Shown here piece by piece: positions 24,801 through 41,120 of a DNA stretch of 64,000 bases. The notes beneath the pieces are model-generated. The model ran no database searches, was not told the origin of the DNA, and was given only the letters and a program-made list of their open reading frames with translations. A program made the position numbers and the translations under genes. The stretch's first letter is position 1. Each line of letters begins with the position of its first letter. The DNA comes from Macrotrachela quadricornifera (taxonomy: Eukaryota > Rotifera > Eurotatoria > Philodinida > Philodinidae). The stretch lies in contig JAJEKB010009618.1 of the NCBI GenBank assembly GCA_022393335.1, positions 1 to 64,000 of the forward strand, written 5' to 3'.

Positions 24801-27336
24801 AGTGAAGATGCTCAACATAGTTTTGATTTACAATCATTAGATACAAATTCTTCAATGAGTATAGGAGATGTTTCAGTTAAAATGGTTGAAGGTGGTGGAA
24901 CAAAATTAATATTTGCAAAAAATGTACTTGAAAAGTAAATTAAAAAGAAAATCAAAAAAAAGAAAAATATTTTTTTTTCTAAATATTTTCTAGAGCATCA
25001 TCAAAAGATCCTTCACGAAAATCAAAAAAATCAAAAGGATCAAAATCATCATTAACATCTATTAATGGTATTGAATCAACAGGTGATGGAGATGAATCAA
25101 CAACAAATAGTCAATCAGCTTTAATAAATTCTAATATAAATACTGATCGACCATCAACTCCTCCACCTATTGTTCATGTATCAAAAATTCCATTTATACC
25201 TCCTATAAAATCTTCATCATCATCACCACCAGTTAATCTAACATATACACCAAAATCTAGTGGTACACTTAAAACAACATTATCACATACGGGAAGTAGA
25301 CGTAAAAGTTCAACAACACCAACAAATGGAAGTAATCAACTTAAACATAGTCAAAGTTGTATTGGTTCAGCACCATCAACAACACCTCGTCAACAACCAA
25401 CATCAACACCATTATCAACTGGTCCATTAGGTACAATGTTTTCATTTCCACCAAATACACCAACAACTCCAACACCAACATCATCTGGTACAGATTATTT
25501 AGATAAACGTGCAAGAACTGTACAAAGAAGACGAATTGATCCACTTGTTAGTTTTGCTACTTTACTTGAAAGTATTCTTAATGAACTTCGAGATATGCCG
25601 GAGGTAAATTTTCATACTATTTTTTATTCATAAAAGAAAAAAAAAACAAATTTTTCTTTTTAGGCAACATTATTTTTAGCACCAGTTAATCCTCGACTTT
25701 ATCCAGCTTATTATGAAATAATAAAAAATCCAGTTGATTTACAAACAATTCGTCAACGTGTTCTTACTCATACATATGATAATCGTGAAGGATTTTTAAA
25801 TGATATAAGACAATTAGTTGAAAACAGTCGTCAATTTAATGGTGAATATGATCAAATAACACGTGATGCACAAACAATATTTGCTGCTTGTTTTCAAAAA
25901 TTTGCTGCTGTAAATTTAATTTTTACAATAAATTTCTTCTTTCTTTTTATTTAATATTTCTTTTCTTAATAGAATGAAGATAAATTAATGAAATTAGAAA
26001 AAGCAATTAATCCATTATTAGATGATGATCTTCTTGTTGCTATGTCATATTTATTTGAACGTATATTAAGTGAACATTTAATGAATGTTGAAAATTCACG
26101 GCCATTTCATAATGCTGTTAATAAAGTTCGATTTAAAGATTATTATGATATTGTTAAAACACCAATGGATTTAGAAAAAATAAAAAATGTAAAAATTTTT
26201 TTTTTTCTTATTAAAAATTTATTTTATATTATTTTCTTCTTTTTTTTTTATTATTTTGAAGAATATTCTTAAACATACATATCGTTCACGTAGAGCGATG
26301 TTAGCTGATGTTAATTTACTTTATACAAATAGTGTTCAATATAATGGTGAATCACATTCAATAACAGCAATAGCATCAAAAATAGTTCATACATGTAAAG
26401 AACAATTTGATGAACATGCAGAACAATTTGATATACTTGAAAGAAATCTTGAACAACAAACATTAGGTATAGTTAAAACAAATGAACAACAATTAAATGA
26501 TGATGATTGGCAACAAATGATAACAACAGAATCTACGAATAATTTTTCATTTAATCCATTAGTACCAGGTAAGAAAAACAAATCTTAAATATAGTATTTT
26601 TTTTTGATAACTTGACCGCAAAACTGAAAAAATTCTGTATAGACAATAATTACCCGGTATATTTTCATTTTATTCACTCGGACAATTCATGACCTTCCAT
26701 AAAGGTGAAGATGAGAATATATAAGTGAAAATCTTCTGTTTCTTTTTCTTCAGCCATTCGTTTCGCTCTTAATACGAGCAACTGTCCAAATCCTTTCTCG
26801 ATCATTCTGCATATTTTCTATGGTTATCACCAAACTTTAAAATATATATATTTTAGAACCCGATGATAATAATGATTTAAAAAGTCCAACAACACCAGGT
26901 ATGTCATTGGAAACATTTATTGCACGTGATTTCTCAGTTATGGAACAAAATATGCAACAAACGGTAACTGAAGAAAATGAAGATAATGAAGATGATCGAT
27001 TTCAAACAACTGAGAGAATTACAACAGAAGATATTTTAGGTATAATAATTAGTTTTTGTTTTTAAAAAGAAAATTATGTTTTATTTAATAGGAAATATTA
27101 GCGAATCTGATACATCTGATATAGATGATGATAATGATACAAAGTCATCATCATCTAAAGCAATGTTTCAAACTCAACAAGGTGTATTTAATGATTCAAA
27201 TTTAATAACAAATGAAACATCATCATCAACAAAACATCGTCATCATAAACATTCAAAAAAACGACTAAAAACATCACATTCTCATGCAACAACAACCGAT
27301 ACTGCTGCACTTCAATTATCTGAAGATGAACTTTAA
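18836..27336 (+). CDS. TAF1: TFIID subunit TAF1 (26 exons, 1892 aa)
   Basis: Largest TFIID subunit: scaffold for TBP and other TAFs and a chromatin reader at promoters. Exons: 18836-18973, 19027-19125, 19188-19277, 19344-19400, 19458-19866, 19942-19974, 20025-20125, 20178-20366, 20436-20630, 20690-20863, 20928-21101, 21161-21265, 21326-21671, 21749-21880, 22204-22436, 22513-22717, 22785-23056, 23890-24026, 24085-24625, 24693-24934, 24994-25603, 25664-25909, 25973-26188, 26262-26568, 26857-27039, 27092-27336. An acidic N-terminus has a run of 11 Asp. The central DUF3591/HAT-like region is about residues 410-890 ([43 protein letters not shown]). A CCHC zinc knuckle lies at about 1213-1230 ([10 protein letters not shown]). 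Two tandem bromodomains (about 1480-1580 and 1590-1710) keep the acetyl-lysine-binding Asn (NSRQFNG, NSVQYNG). The acidic tail ends in a His/Lys-rich stretch. Length equals the metazoan norm. Confidence 0.95.
23540..23850 (+). mobile_element. Single-arm relic of the 10415-type foldback family, in a TAF1 intron
   Basis: This part of the 833-bp intron 17 of TAF1 follows, block by block, the right half of the element at 10415-11338. Shared blocks are AAAGCTAATTTTATTGAA, a (C)ATCTTACT block, AAATTTCTGAAA and TTTCATAA(C/T)C(T/C)TTA, then CA(A/C)TTT-TCAC..CTTTCA. The opposite arm is missing. Divergence is moderate. It accounts for the unusual length of this intron. Confidence 0.6.
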
Positions 27337-27457
27337 ATATTTTTTTATTTTGTTTATAAACATATAAATGTATTTCTTTTCTTTTTTTTTGGTGTGATAA
27401 TAAACAAACAAAAATAAATCAAGATTTAAAAAGAAATTAAATATTTTTTTTTTCTAG
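27337..27457 (+). promoter_or_regulatory. Short intercistronic gap with poly(A) signal and splice acceptor
   Basis: Only 121 bp separate the TAF1 stop from the next ATG. An AATAAA lies at 27399-27404. A run TATTTTTTTTTTTCTAG ends exactly at the ATG at 27458. A poly(A) signal followed after about 50 bp by an acceptor fits a trans-spliced two-gene transcription unit. A promoter within so short a gap is possible but less likely. This is inference from arrangement only. Confidence 0.5.
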
Positions 27458-29074
27458 ATGTCATCTAATATATATGATGTTTTAATTATTGGTGGAGGTT
27501 TATCTGGTTTATCAGCTGGAAATTATTTATTTGAACATAATATAGAAAATTTTTTAATACTTGAAGCTCGTGATCGTGTTGGAGGTCGAACATGCACAAT
27601 TGATTATAAACAACATAGAGTTGATGTAGGAGGTGCTTATGTTGGTCCATTTCAAAATCGTATACTTCGATTAGCACGTGAATTTAACGTTCGTACATAT
27701 CGTATTGACAATAAAGGAAAAAATGTTATAACATTTTCTAATGGATATCGATCCGAATATACAGGTGTTGTACCAACATCAATTGGTGTTTTTTCATTAC
27801 TTGATCTTAATTATTTATTATGTCGAACACAAGAATTATGTGAACAAATATCAAATTTAACACCATGGTCAAATGAAATTTTATTATCAAAATATGATCG
27901 AATGACACTTGAAGATTGGCTTAACACATTAGGTGAAACTAATGAAGCAAAAGAAGTTTATCGAGCTGCTGCTCGATCAATACTTTGTGTTGAATCTAAT
28001 GAAATATCAATGTTTGCATGGCTTTCATATGTTAATAATGGTTTAGGAATAATGCGTTTATGTGAAATTGATAATGGTGCACAAGAACGAAAATTTTGTG
28101 GTGGATCACAACAAATATCAAATAGATTACGTGAAAAACTTGGATTCGATCGAGTTTTACTTAATCATATTGTTAAACATATACAATGGTCTCCAACAAC
28201 AGATTTAATTACAATTACATGTGATAATAATCAAATATTTTTATGTCGTCATGTTATTATTGCTTTAGCACCATCACTTTATAAAACAATTCAATTTGTA
28301 CCTGAATTACCAGTTAAAAAACGTGAAGCAACTGAACGAATGTATATGGGTTCAATTATAAAAACAATAACAGTATTTAAACGACCATATTGGAAAGAAA
28401 ATGGATTTTCTGGAAGTGTACTTGATACATCACAAGCATTAAATCCAGTTGTTTTTTCATATGATGATTCATCAGATGAACATCAATTTTATGCTATAAT
28501 GGGTTTTGTTGTTGCTGATTCAAGTCGTAAATGGGCTAAACAAACACGAGATGAACGTTGTCAAGCTATTTGTCAACAATATGCTCAAGCATTTCAATGT
28601 AATGATATGTTAACAAATTGTTCGGATTATATTGAACAAAATTGGTCTGCAGAAGAATTTAGTGGTGGTTGTTATACTGATATTATGCCAAAAGAATTAT
28701 TATCATCATTACGTGAACAATTATTTACACCTTGTGGTAATAATGGTCAATTAATTTTTGCTGGTACTGAATTAGCAACACGATTTTCTGGTTATATGGA
28801 TGGAGCAGTACAAGCAGGTGAACGAGCAGCATTTGAAGTTATTACTAAATATTTAAAAAAAAATGATGAAAATTTATCACTTAAATGGGTAGAAGAAGAA
28901 CCAGTAGATGATAAAGAAGAATGTCGATCACCTAATATTAATCAACTTATGTATGGACCATCAAAACTTGAAATGTTATTACCAAAAGCATCAACAGTTA
29001 AATTAATTTTAAAAGTATCTATTGTTAGTCTAATTGGTGTAATAGGAATTATTATTAAGTCACGGTGGTTTTAA
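27458..29074 (+). CDS. Monoamine-oxidase-like flavin amine oxidase, single exon
   Basis: The 538-residue frame has no introns, unlike its neighbours. The N-terminal Rossmann fold is IIGGGLSGLSAG (residues 9-20), followed by the FAD ribose site ILEARDRVGGRT at about 38-49. Cys405 in SGGCY matches the cysteine that carries FAD covalently in MAO-A/B. Next come GQLIFAGTE and SGYMDGAVQAGERAA, the usual C-terminal FAD-contact block. The last 25 residues are a single hydrophobic helix ending KSRWF, like the outer-mitochondrial-membrane anchor of MAO. The length also fits MAO. It would oxidatively deaminate amines to aldehydes, with release of ammonia and peroxide. The intronless state could mean retrocopying or transfer, but covalent-FAD Cys and tail argue for a genuine animal-type MAO. 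Confidence 0.9.
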   Translation: MSSNIYDVLIIGGGLSGLSAGNYLFEHNIENFLILEARDRVGGRTCTIDYKQHRVDVGGAYVGPFQNRILRLAREFNVRTYRIDNKGKNVITFSNGYRSEYTGVVPTSIGVFSLLDLNYLLCRTQELCEQISNLTPWSNEILLSKYDRMTLEDWLNTLGETNEAKEVYRAAARSILCVESNEISMFAWLSYVNNGLGIMRLCEIDNGAQERKFCGGSQQISNRLREKLGFDRVLLNHIVKHIQWSPTTDLITITCDNNQIFLCRHVIIALAPSLYKTIQFVPELPVKKREATERMYMGSIIKTITVFKRPYWKENGFSGSVLDTSQALNPVVFSYDDSSDEHQFYAIMGFVVADSSRKWAKQTRDERCQAICQQYAQAFQCNDMLTNCSDYIEQNWSAEEFSGGCYTDIMPKELLSSLREQLFTPCGNNGQLIFAGTELATRFSGYMDGAVQAGERAAFEVITKYLKKNDENLSLKWVEEEPVDDKEECRSPNINQLMYGPSKLEMLLPKASTVKLILKVSIVSLIGVIGIIIKSRWF

Positions 29075-29802
29075 ATATTAACTACATCTTTTTATTGATT
29101 TTCAATATTTTTTTTTCAGAATAATAATAATAATAGTAATCATCAAAATGGTTGTTTTTTATTATCTCTTCTCAGATATAGAAGAAGATTTCAACGGAAC
29201 AAAATAATTTTTCTTCTCTCATAATTATTAGAAAACTATAATCAGAATATCCATCTCTATTGCTTTTAACAATCGACAATAATTCTTAAGATTCTAAAGT
29301 AATAATTATCAAAAATTGAAGTTAGAATTAATTTCTAAAAGTACATTTCATTTGATTTCTATGTTAGATCACAATACTTCTTGAGAGATGTCGCTTATTG
29401 ACAATGAAAATTCGTCCTTCTACGATGTAATTTAAATATTAAACAAAAATTAATATTATTAATAAAAATAAATAATTATTCATAATAAAAAAAAAATAGA
29501 AATAAAATTTAATTGAAATAAAATTTTGATTGATCAAATCATTTCTTTTTGTAAATGATTTATGAGTCATCAAACATCAAAATATACATATTCATTTAAG
29601 TCGTTTTTTTCCGCGGGTTAAAGGTTTTTCATTTGTTTCTTTTATTACTATTTGTTTTTAATTACATTCTTCAAATGTATTTGAGTGCTCTAACACATTC
29701 ATACCATACTACATATGAATAAGGGATGTGGTTTATATATAGATATATATTTCTTCTTTTCTAGATTTGTCTATACTATTATAGTATTAACATTTGCTTT
29801 CT
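29075..29802. other. Intergenic, no gene seen
   Basis: AT-rich gap between the amine oxidase and the MBT gene. It ends in CTATACTATTATAG followed 17 bp later by the MBT start codon, again an acceptor-like site. No other feature was noticed. Confidence 0.4.
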
Positions 29803-32295
<2,493 letters not shown>

Positions 32296-33431
32296 AAATA
32301 TTTAATCAAAAGTAAGAAATTTTGTTATTCTATTTTTAATAGAAAGAGAAATAATTTGAAGTTCAATTAATGATTGAAATTATATTCTTATATAAAATAT
32401 TTTATAATCTTTATTTAGTTCCTATCACATACACATATAAAAACGACGAAGGCCAGCATATTGCATTTTTTTTTCTTTGATTTTTGATAAAACGAAGTAT
32501 TTTACAGCAAATGTATATAAAATTATGATGACGAAGAAACTAAAACATGTCTTTCATTTTATTTCTGATTTTCTATTTGTATGTACATGCATATGGTTTC
32601 ATTAAGATAGAAAATGTAAAGCATTACATTTATTCTATAATTTTGTTTATGAACATATATTTCATATTGAAAACAGGTGCTTTTGTTCTTTTTTTTGACG
32701 TTTTCTTTTCTTCGTCATTATTGGGTTTTTATGCTGTGATGTACTTAAATGTGTGTGTGTGTGTGTGTTTGTGTAAGATTCAATTTAGAGATTGAATTAG
32801 TCAAATGATAACTCATTTAATGATGTGGTTTTCTTTTCTGTCTTCCTATTATGAAATTTCCTTATTGCTTTGTGTTCTCTTTACAGAACAGTTCTTGATA
32901 CTGCAAGAAAAACAAATATTGTATGTTTCTTTTCTTCCATTTTGGTTCTTTTTTTTTTTTGTTTTTGTTCTCTTTATTATTATGTCTTGTTTTGTGTATA
33001 GTCAACAGGGTAGATTCACGATTGTCTAGTGTTCAACATAAAAGTACTGAAGATAAAAATCAAAATAAAGAAATATCAAAAATATTAACAAAAAAAAAAT
33101 AAGCATGAATCAAAAAGAAATGTCAAATTTTTCTTGTTATATAAGTAAATAACAATTTATGTAAATGTGTATTCAGCAAAGATTAATATTCGAAATAAAA
33201 TATATTGTGTATTAAAAGATCTAGTAGTTGATAGAGAATACTTTTGAAATTTTAAAACTATATTAATATAGTGAATTAAATTCACAATTGAATGTTACCA
33301 ATGACGAAATTTTTTATTAAATAAATCTTCAATGAAAAAAATGAGCTCTTATTCTGTTATTTATTTCTTTTACAAAAAATAAGAGAAATATTATTTTTAA
33401 ATAAAGCTGATAAGTTTTATTGAAATCTTAT
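32296..33431. other. Intergenic; GT microsatellite, no gene seen
   Basis: A GTGTGT run lies at about 32750-32775. Open stretches at 32547-32795 and 32805-33029 are T-rich and low-complexity, without a domain. The interval lies between the 3' ends of two convergent genes. Confidence 0.4.
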
Positions 33432-33785
33432 TTATTTTCCACGTGATCGTGTATCAGCCCAAGCATTACCCAAAAATTTTGCTGTTTGAAGAAAATCTGA
33501 ACATCTTCCATCACCTCGACCTGTAAATCCACCTGATGGAGCACAAATACGATTGCATGATTCATCATAAAGACTATTGAATTGATCACAACAATTGCTA
33601 CTCGATAAATACATTGTTTGATCACGATATAAATATTTCGAAATTTTAGCTGGTGGATTCCAAACTGGTCCAGCTAAAATATTATTAATTTTATTTTGAA
33701 TACATTCTGGAACATCAGCTGATTGTGATGATATTATCAGAGCAGATACAATTAATAAAGCAATAGAAATGATAGAAGATTTCAT
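33432..33785 (-). CDS. Small secreted DUF6970-like protein, possible bacterial origin
   Basis: The frame is 117 residues from the ATG at 33785. A signal peptide covers about residues 1-22 (SIISIALLIVSALIISSQSA). The mature part has CIQNKI, NPPAKISKYLY, a YLSSSNCCDQFNSLYDESCN block and ICAPSGGFTGRGDGRCSDF, with six cysteines that could form disulphides. This series matches, from memory, the DUF6970 family of small Bacteroidota lipoproteins (CCD..LYD..CN.IC.PDGG.TGKGDGKC). A 5' acceptor (TTTTTTTATAG) lies about 20 bp before the ATG, so the gene is eukaryotically processed. Its function is unknown. A transferred bacterial gene that gained a leader is the best guess. Confidence 0.7.
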   Translation of the reverse strand: MKSSIISIALLIVSALIISSQSADVPECIQNKINNILAGPVWNPPAKISKYLYRDQTMYLSSSNCCDQFNSLYDESCNRICAPSGGFTGRGDGRCSDFLQTAKFLGNAWADTRSRGK

Positions 33786-36301
33786 TTTATGTAAGCTGTT
33801 TGATCTATAAAAAAAAAAGTCAAAATAAAACATATATATTTTTATTATATTTCTAAATATCAAATAAAAAGTAATACTTTGAAATACATAATATTTATAT
33901 TTATATATAAATTTGTCATATGCTATCTTTCTCATATTTTCATATTATCAAAACGAAATAAATACATTTTTGCAAATCATGGATTCTATTTTCAAGTATA
34001 TTACGTCACATAATTATCCTCTGTTTCGATTCTTTTCAAATTAATTCAAAAAGGTAAATGAGTTTATGATGGAAATGAATTACAAAATAAATCCACTTTT
34101 TTATATCTGACAGAACAGATTTATTTACAGGAACAATAAAAAATAAATAGAGGATCTATGTAAATTCTATACATGATCGATCACACATCTATAAAGAAGT
34201 ATTAGGACTTTTCGTTGCAGTATAATTAGTCACTAATATATTGTTGCAGACAAATGATTGTATTGATAAAATTTTGTAAGCACGAAGTTTGATAGTCTAT
34301 AATTAGATTTAAAAGAATTACTAGTCAAAATTTAATAGGTGTAGATGAGTGGGGATAGATGTATTGTTGTGATTGATGCTGAAGAAATATTACTACCACC
34401 ACCCTCGCACAGTACACTCGCACATGACACACGGCATTCAGCTGCATTTACATACCTACACATTTCTGATAAAGAAGTATATAGTAAAGTATCAACCATT
34501 GCAAATTTGTATTTATGTGGCAAGGCTTTTACAACGATTTGCTCGTGACCAATTGTTCTCAGGCTTAATATTTCTGCACCTGCCCTTAGTCAGATGATGT
34601 GTACTGTGTGTGTATCAAGATGCTGATAGAAGACGGCAGCATCCACAAAGTGATGGTTTCCATCACACACACATTAAGATGCAAATGCTTCTGCACATGT
34701 ACAAATGAACGACACGAACATAAAACGTTGAGATATTAAAAAGAAAAGTGTGTTAAAACTGTTCACAGTCAACTTGGACTCAGTTCCCCTTTAGTACGTT
34801 CACTAGCATTCTGTAGCATTATTGTTTTTCACAATATTGTCATCATCGACAATATTATATCTTCAGCCCGCGTTTATTTTATCAATTTTCGAATCTAATC
34901 AGTATTTCTTATCAAAGAATGTTGTTTGAGTGGGTCAATTTCAAATAGTGTGTGCTTGTTCAATGTGAAACAATAGCGAGAAAGAACAAAACATTGAGCA
35001 GAGAAGGGATATAAGATGAACAGCAGTCAACCATAACGGTCTCGTGAGAAGGAATGAGTTACGAAGTAAAATAGAAAAAAAGGGATAGATGGAGGTTATA
35101 CAGGTCACTATATTCATAAACGTCGGACGAGAGTAAAAGTAAGAATGGGGAGATGGTGAGCCGAATGTAGACGAAAGATAAGGAAGGATTCCAAGTAACT
35201 AAATTTCAGTCTGAATTTAAGGTTAAAAATATCATGATTCTCAACAGTTAATTATACGTAGAACCACCGTCATGCAAGAGTTCATCATACAAAGAAATAT
35301 TGAACAAGAAAAAAAGAAGTGTAGCGTACTGCCATACAAGTGCAATTAAGTCCGAAGTAGAGCACTTTGTTTTAGCAAATAAAGATTAATGGTATATCTT
35401 CTTCAGAAAATTGTATCAAAAATTCTGATTGTTCAAATATACATTGTGCCTTGCAAGTGAAGGAATAGATTAGGCACAGAAAAGATATGAGATGAGATAT
35501 AGTTAGTGTAGGACAATATTGATAAAGTGAAGTATATAAGATAGGACAGATGGGAATTCGGAGGGTTTGTTTGACACGATCGCCATATATGACGGACAAT
35601 GAGGTTCATGAGACTATTGATTGATGAAATAACATAGAGACATGAGTATGCATACGTACACATCGAGAAGAAGTCCTGAAAAGAGAAAAAAAAGTATAAT
35701 GAAGATCAGCAAGATGTTGATAGATGACGACAGTATCCATAGAATGATAAGTTCCATCATAAATAAAAACTGAATTATTTTTGAATTCATTTTTTTTTGA
35801 GTTACTTCGTAATTTTATTTATGTCATTCAGTAACATATAAATAACAGATGCACAAATATTAATTAAACGAAGAATATTCTTTATATCCTTAACAACAAA
35901 AGAAATATTATGAAAAATGCAAATATGTATTTAATAATTTTAAAAAAAAATTTATATAAATCTAGGCCAGTTACTAGTGACCTCCAGATGTCAAACATTA
36001 ATGTTATATGGAGTGGTGATTAAGCTAATTTTGATTCGTTGTCTACAACATATTTTAGACAAAAGAGAAAAAAAGTAAAATCACGCGACAAAATATTGCA
36101 ATCATGTTTTGCAATTCTCGTCCTTAAAACAACAATAAAAACCACAAAAAATATACTCGGCATTTTTAAAAAAATGTTTTTTTTTCGTCTATGTCAATTT
36201 GTCTAAATGCAAAAGAAAAGAAGAATAACATTTTTACTTTTAGATAAATTTTGACAGATAGAAAAACGATTATTTTATTGTGATATTTATTGAGAACAAT
36301 T
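33786..36301. other. Intergenic, 2.5 kb, no gene seen
   Basis: Less AT-rich than most gaps. The only structure noticed is a diverged 51-bp direct repeat (34616-34666 and 35710-35760, listed separately). Open stretches on both strands near 34340-34600 and 35370-35660 overlap in several frames and show no domain. Confidence 0.4.
34616..34666 (+). repeat. Diverged 51-bp direct repeat, copy 1
   Basis: The unit starts CAAGATG(C/T)TGATAGA and ends TTCCATCA(C/T). The second copy is at 35710-35760, with 40 of 51 bases matching. Most differences are transitions. Neither copy is in a gene; they may be remnants of a longer duplicated or mobile sequence. Confidence 0.6.
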
Positions 36302-37794
<1,493 letters not shown>

Positions 37795-38207
37795 AAAAAT
37801 ATAGTTTTTTCTAAATAAGGAACAGTAATTATTTTTTGCATGATTATTATGTGCGGAACGAATACACTTGTCGAATCCCCTATCACGTATTATCATTTAC
37901 TCCCATTCTTACTACAACATTATCCTCTTACCTTTACCATTAGTCCTTCTCAAACACATACCTTCATTCATAATACATGAAGGGCGTTCGATAAGTGTAT
38001 TTTTCCCATTATGTGCTTTTTTTTGTTTCGTAATCCATTGTGATAACCCTTATATTAAACAGTATATTTTTTTTTCGTTTTGTAAATGTTGTGATTTAAT
38101 GCTTTTAAAACTTATAATTCTATCGCATTACTATTATAACTAGAAATAAATTTGATTGAAAATATTATTGTTTTTTTGATTAATATAAAAATTATTTTAG
38201 AAATAAA
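37795..38207. other. Intergenic, no gene seen
   Basis: 413 bp between macroH2A and sphingosine kinase. It ends in AAATTATTTTAG seven bases before the next ATG, an acceptor-like site. A 91-codon open stretch (37868-38143) is low-complexity. Confidence 0.4.
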
Positions 38208-40810
38208 ATGACAGAAAATGAATTAAAATCAATTGATCTTGAAGATACATTTCTTCTTAATGATAATTCATCTAAACAATATATTATTAAACTTTCACCA
38301 AATGTGCTTTCAATTAGTTTACAAAATAATGATAATGAATCTCAAATAACATCAAATAATCCTATACAATTAATACAAATTGATGATCTTTATGGTTGTT
38401 TATGTATGAAATCAAATAATAATCCAGTACGATGTCATTTAACTTTATATTTATATACAACACGAAAATCAAAAGGTATTAGTGGAGTATTTTCTAAAAA
38501 AGGACGTTTACATAGATTGCAACAAATATTTACATATGGAAAATATAATGATTTTGAGAGTAATTTTGCTGCAGTAACACAATGGTATCGTTGTATAAAA
38601 CAAGCGATTTTTTTAAGACGAAGTCTTCCTCGTAAGTGTTTTTCTTTTAAATAAATTTATTTATTTTTATATTATAGCCGATATTACGATGACACATTAT
38701 GATAAACGTATGCTTGTTTTTGTTAATCCAGCTAGTGGTGCTGGTAAAGCTTATCGTCTTGTTATGGAATATGTTGTTGGTGTATGGAGTGAAGCAGAAT
38801 TCAGTTATCATATTATTTTAACAGGTTTGCAAAAGAATATATGATTATAAGTAGTCAGCTATAATGTTTCATTTATTCGAAAATGAAAAAAATAATATTG
38901 TAAAACAAGAGTACCCTACATTTTAAAATATCACATTATTAAAAAATTAATAACTCTAACACTTTTAAATGATTTTAAAATAGATTATGATAATAATTAT
39001 GACAGTACTCTTTACCCTTTTCATAATGAACTGAATTTTTATTGTTATCATCAAACCTATGCAACATATAGATAAGCAAAAAAAAAGTGATAAGTTTTAT
39101 TGACCGTTAAAGTTCTTGACATATAATCATACGTAATTGAAATAGATAGGATGAAATATATGTTTACGTAATACTGATGAGTCTGTAAATAGAATCTTAT
39201 TTCTGAATTATCTACAGAATCTTTATTAATTTAGATTTATATCATCAAACTTTATCGATTAATTTGAAGTTTGGATATCTAATTTAAATTTTGTTACATA
39301 TTTGAGTGATGTAATAAAAGTATGTTTAAGAAAAAGAATATATTATCTCTTGCATGATCAAATTCCTATGAAAATGACAGTGCTGCTTAATTTGCTGACG
39401 ATTATGATATAATCAATAGATGTGCATTTGAATATATTTTTTTTTTCAAATTTATATTATAGAATTTGCTGGTCATGCTCGTGATTATGTAAAAACTATA
39501 CAACTTGCTGACTGGAGTGGTATTGTTTTAGCATCTGGTGATGGTCTTGTTTATGAGGTAAATAAATTTTTATTTTATATAAAATTTTTATATGATTTTG
39601 TTTTTTCATATTATATAGGTTATAAATGGTCTTATGAGTAGAGATGATTGGCAAGAAGCCCTAAAATTGCCAATTGGACATTTACCTGGTGGATCAGGCA
39701 ATGCATTTATTACTAATATTATACGATATAGCAAGTAAAAAATTTTAATTTTATGTTATATTTTAATTTTCTTATTGAAGATATTGATTAATTTCTTTGT
39801 AGACAAATGCTTATGGAACCAATGGAAAAATTTGTTGTTCAAGCTGCTGTACTTATTGCAACACATAGTGTTATGCCATTTGATTTAGCAATTGTAGATA
39901 TTTGTGATGGACAAAGACTTTTTTCTTTTCTTTGTATTGAATGGGGTATTATTGCCGATATTGACTGTGATAGTGAACGATATCGTTATCTTGGTAATAC
40001 GAAATAGAATAACAAATTTCTTTTTTTTAATATATGAATTATTTATATTTGTTATTATTTAGGTGAAGCTCGATTTACAGTAGAAGCTGTTAAACGAATT
40101 CTTCGTAAGTAAAATTAATTTATAGATTTTTCTTCCATTTATGTAAATAAAAAAAATAGATAAAAGTTTAAATTTAATAAATAATGATAATTTATAATTA
40201 TTTAGAACCTCGTGTTTATAATGGTTATATTGATTATATTCCATATGATGTTGCTGATAATACATATAATACAAATCAGATAACACCAGGTGTATCAACT
40301 GCTCAACTTCATCATCATCTTATACCACTTAATGAACCTATTCCAACGGATTCAACAACGACTAAATGGCGTCGTATAAATGGTCCATTTGCACATGTAT
40401 TAATTACATTAAAATCTTCAATATCAAGAGAGGTTATAGCATCACCACAATCAACATTATCTGATGGGTATTTAACATTACAATTTATACGTACGGATGA
40501 TTCAACACGTATGCATCTTGCTAAAATATTTTCAAAATTATCAACTGGAGATTTTGTTAATTTTGATTTTGTTGAATTGATACCTATACGTGCATTTCGA
40601 ATTGTACCAAGTGATACTAATGGAAATATAATGGTCGATGGAGAAAAAGTTTCTTTTGGTAATAATAATATAATATAATTCATATGTATATTTACTTTTT
40701 GTTTTGTTTTTTGTCCTTCTTTAGGTCCTATTCAAGGTGAAGCTCTACCAGGTATTGGTCGATGTATGGGTAAACCACCTAAACTTGATCAAATGTCAAC
40801 AATTTCATAA
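38208..40810 (+). CDS. Sphingosine kinase (8 exons, 517 aa)
   Basis: Exons: 38208-38631, 38678-38824, 39463-39557, 39619-39734, 39803-39993, 40063-40104, 40206-40658, 40725-40810. It phosphorylates sphingosine to sphingosine-1-phosphate using ATP. The DAGK-type catalytic domain shows LVFVNPASGAGKA (about 155-167), the GIVLASGDGLVYEVINGLM loop at about 210-230 and LPIGHLPGGSGNAF. The sphingosine-kinase block IEWGIIADIDCDSERYRYLG follows. The C-terminal lobe has FVELIPIRAFRIVP and VDGEKV, as in SPHK1/2. The N-terminal 140 residues are less conserved and could be a PH-like lipid or membrane module. Intron 2 is 638 bp; all other introns are short. Confidence 0.9.
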
Positions 40811-41120
40811 AAACATTTTTTCATTCACTAATTTAAATAGTATAATATATTTGAACATACCGAAAATAAAATTTTTTCTTCCTTTTAAATTATTTGTTAT
40901 TATTCTATTATGTAAACATACATATATCACTATTTCTAACTGACATTTTATATTAAATAATCAAATATTGTATTATTTTAGTAATTGTCATTATAAAAAA
41001 TTACATTTGTCTTTCTTTTTTTATGTGTTTTTTTCTTTCGAGAATTACACAATATAATACAAATTACATTAGAAATAATTTTTTTTTCTACAATTTTGTT
41101 CAAAATAAAAATATAAAAAT
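40811..41120. other. Convergent intergenic gap
   Basis: 310 bp between the stop codons of sphingosine kinase (plus) and the GH65-type gene (minus). It presumably holds both 3' UTRs; AATAAA-like signals are present. Nothing else was noticed. Confidence 0.5.

Noticed and set aside
36290..36301. Upstream TTG start for macroH2A
   Set aside because: The ATG at 36302 gives a normal H2A N-terminus; non-ATG initiation is unnecessary.
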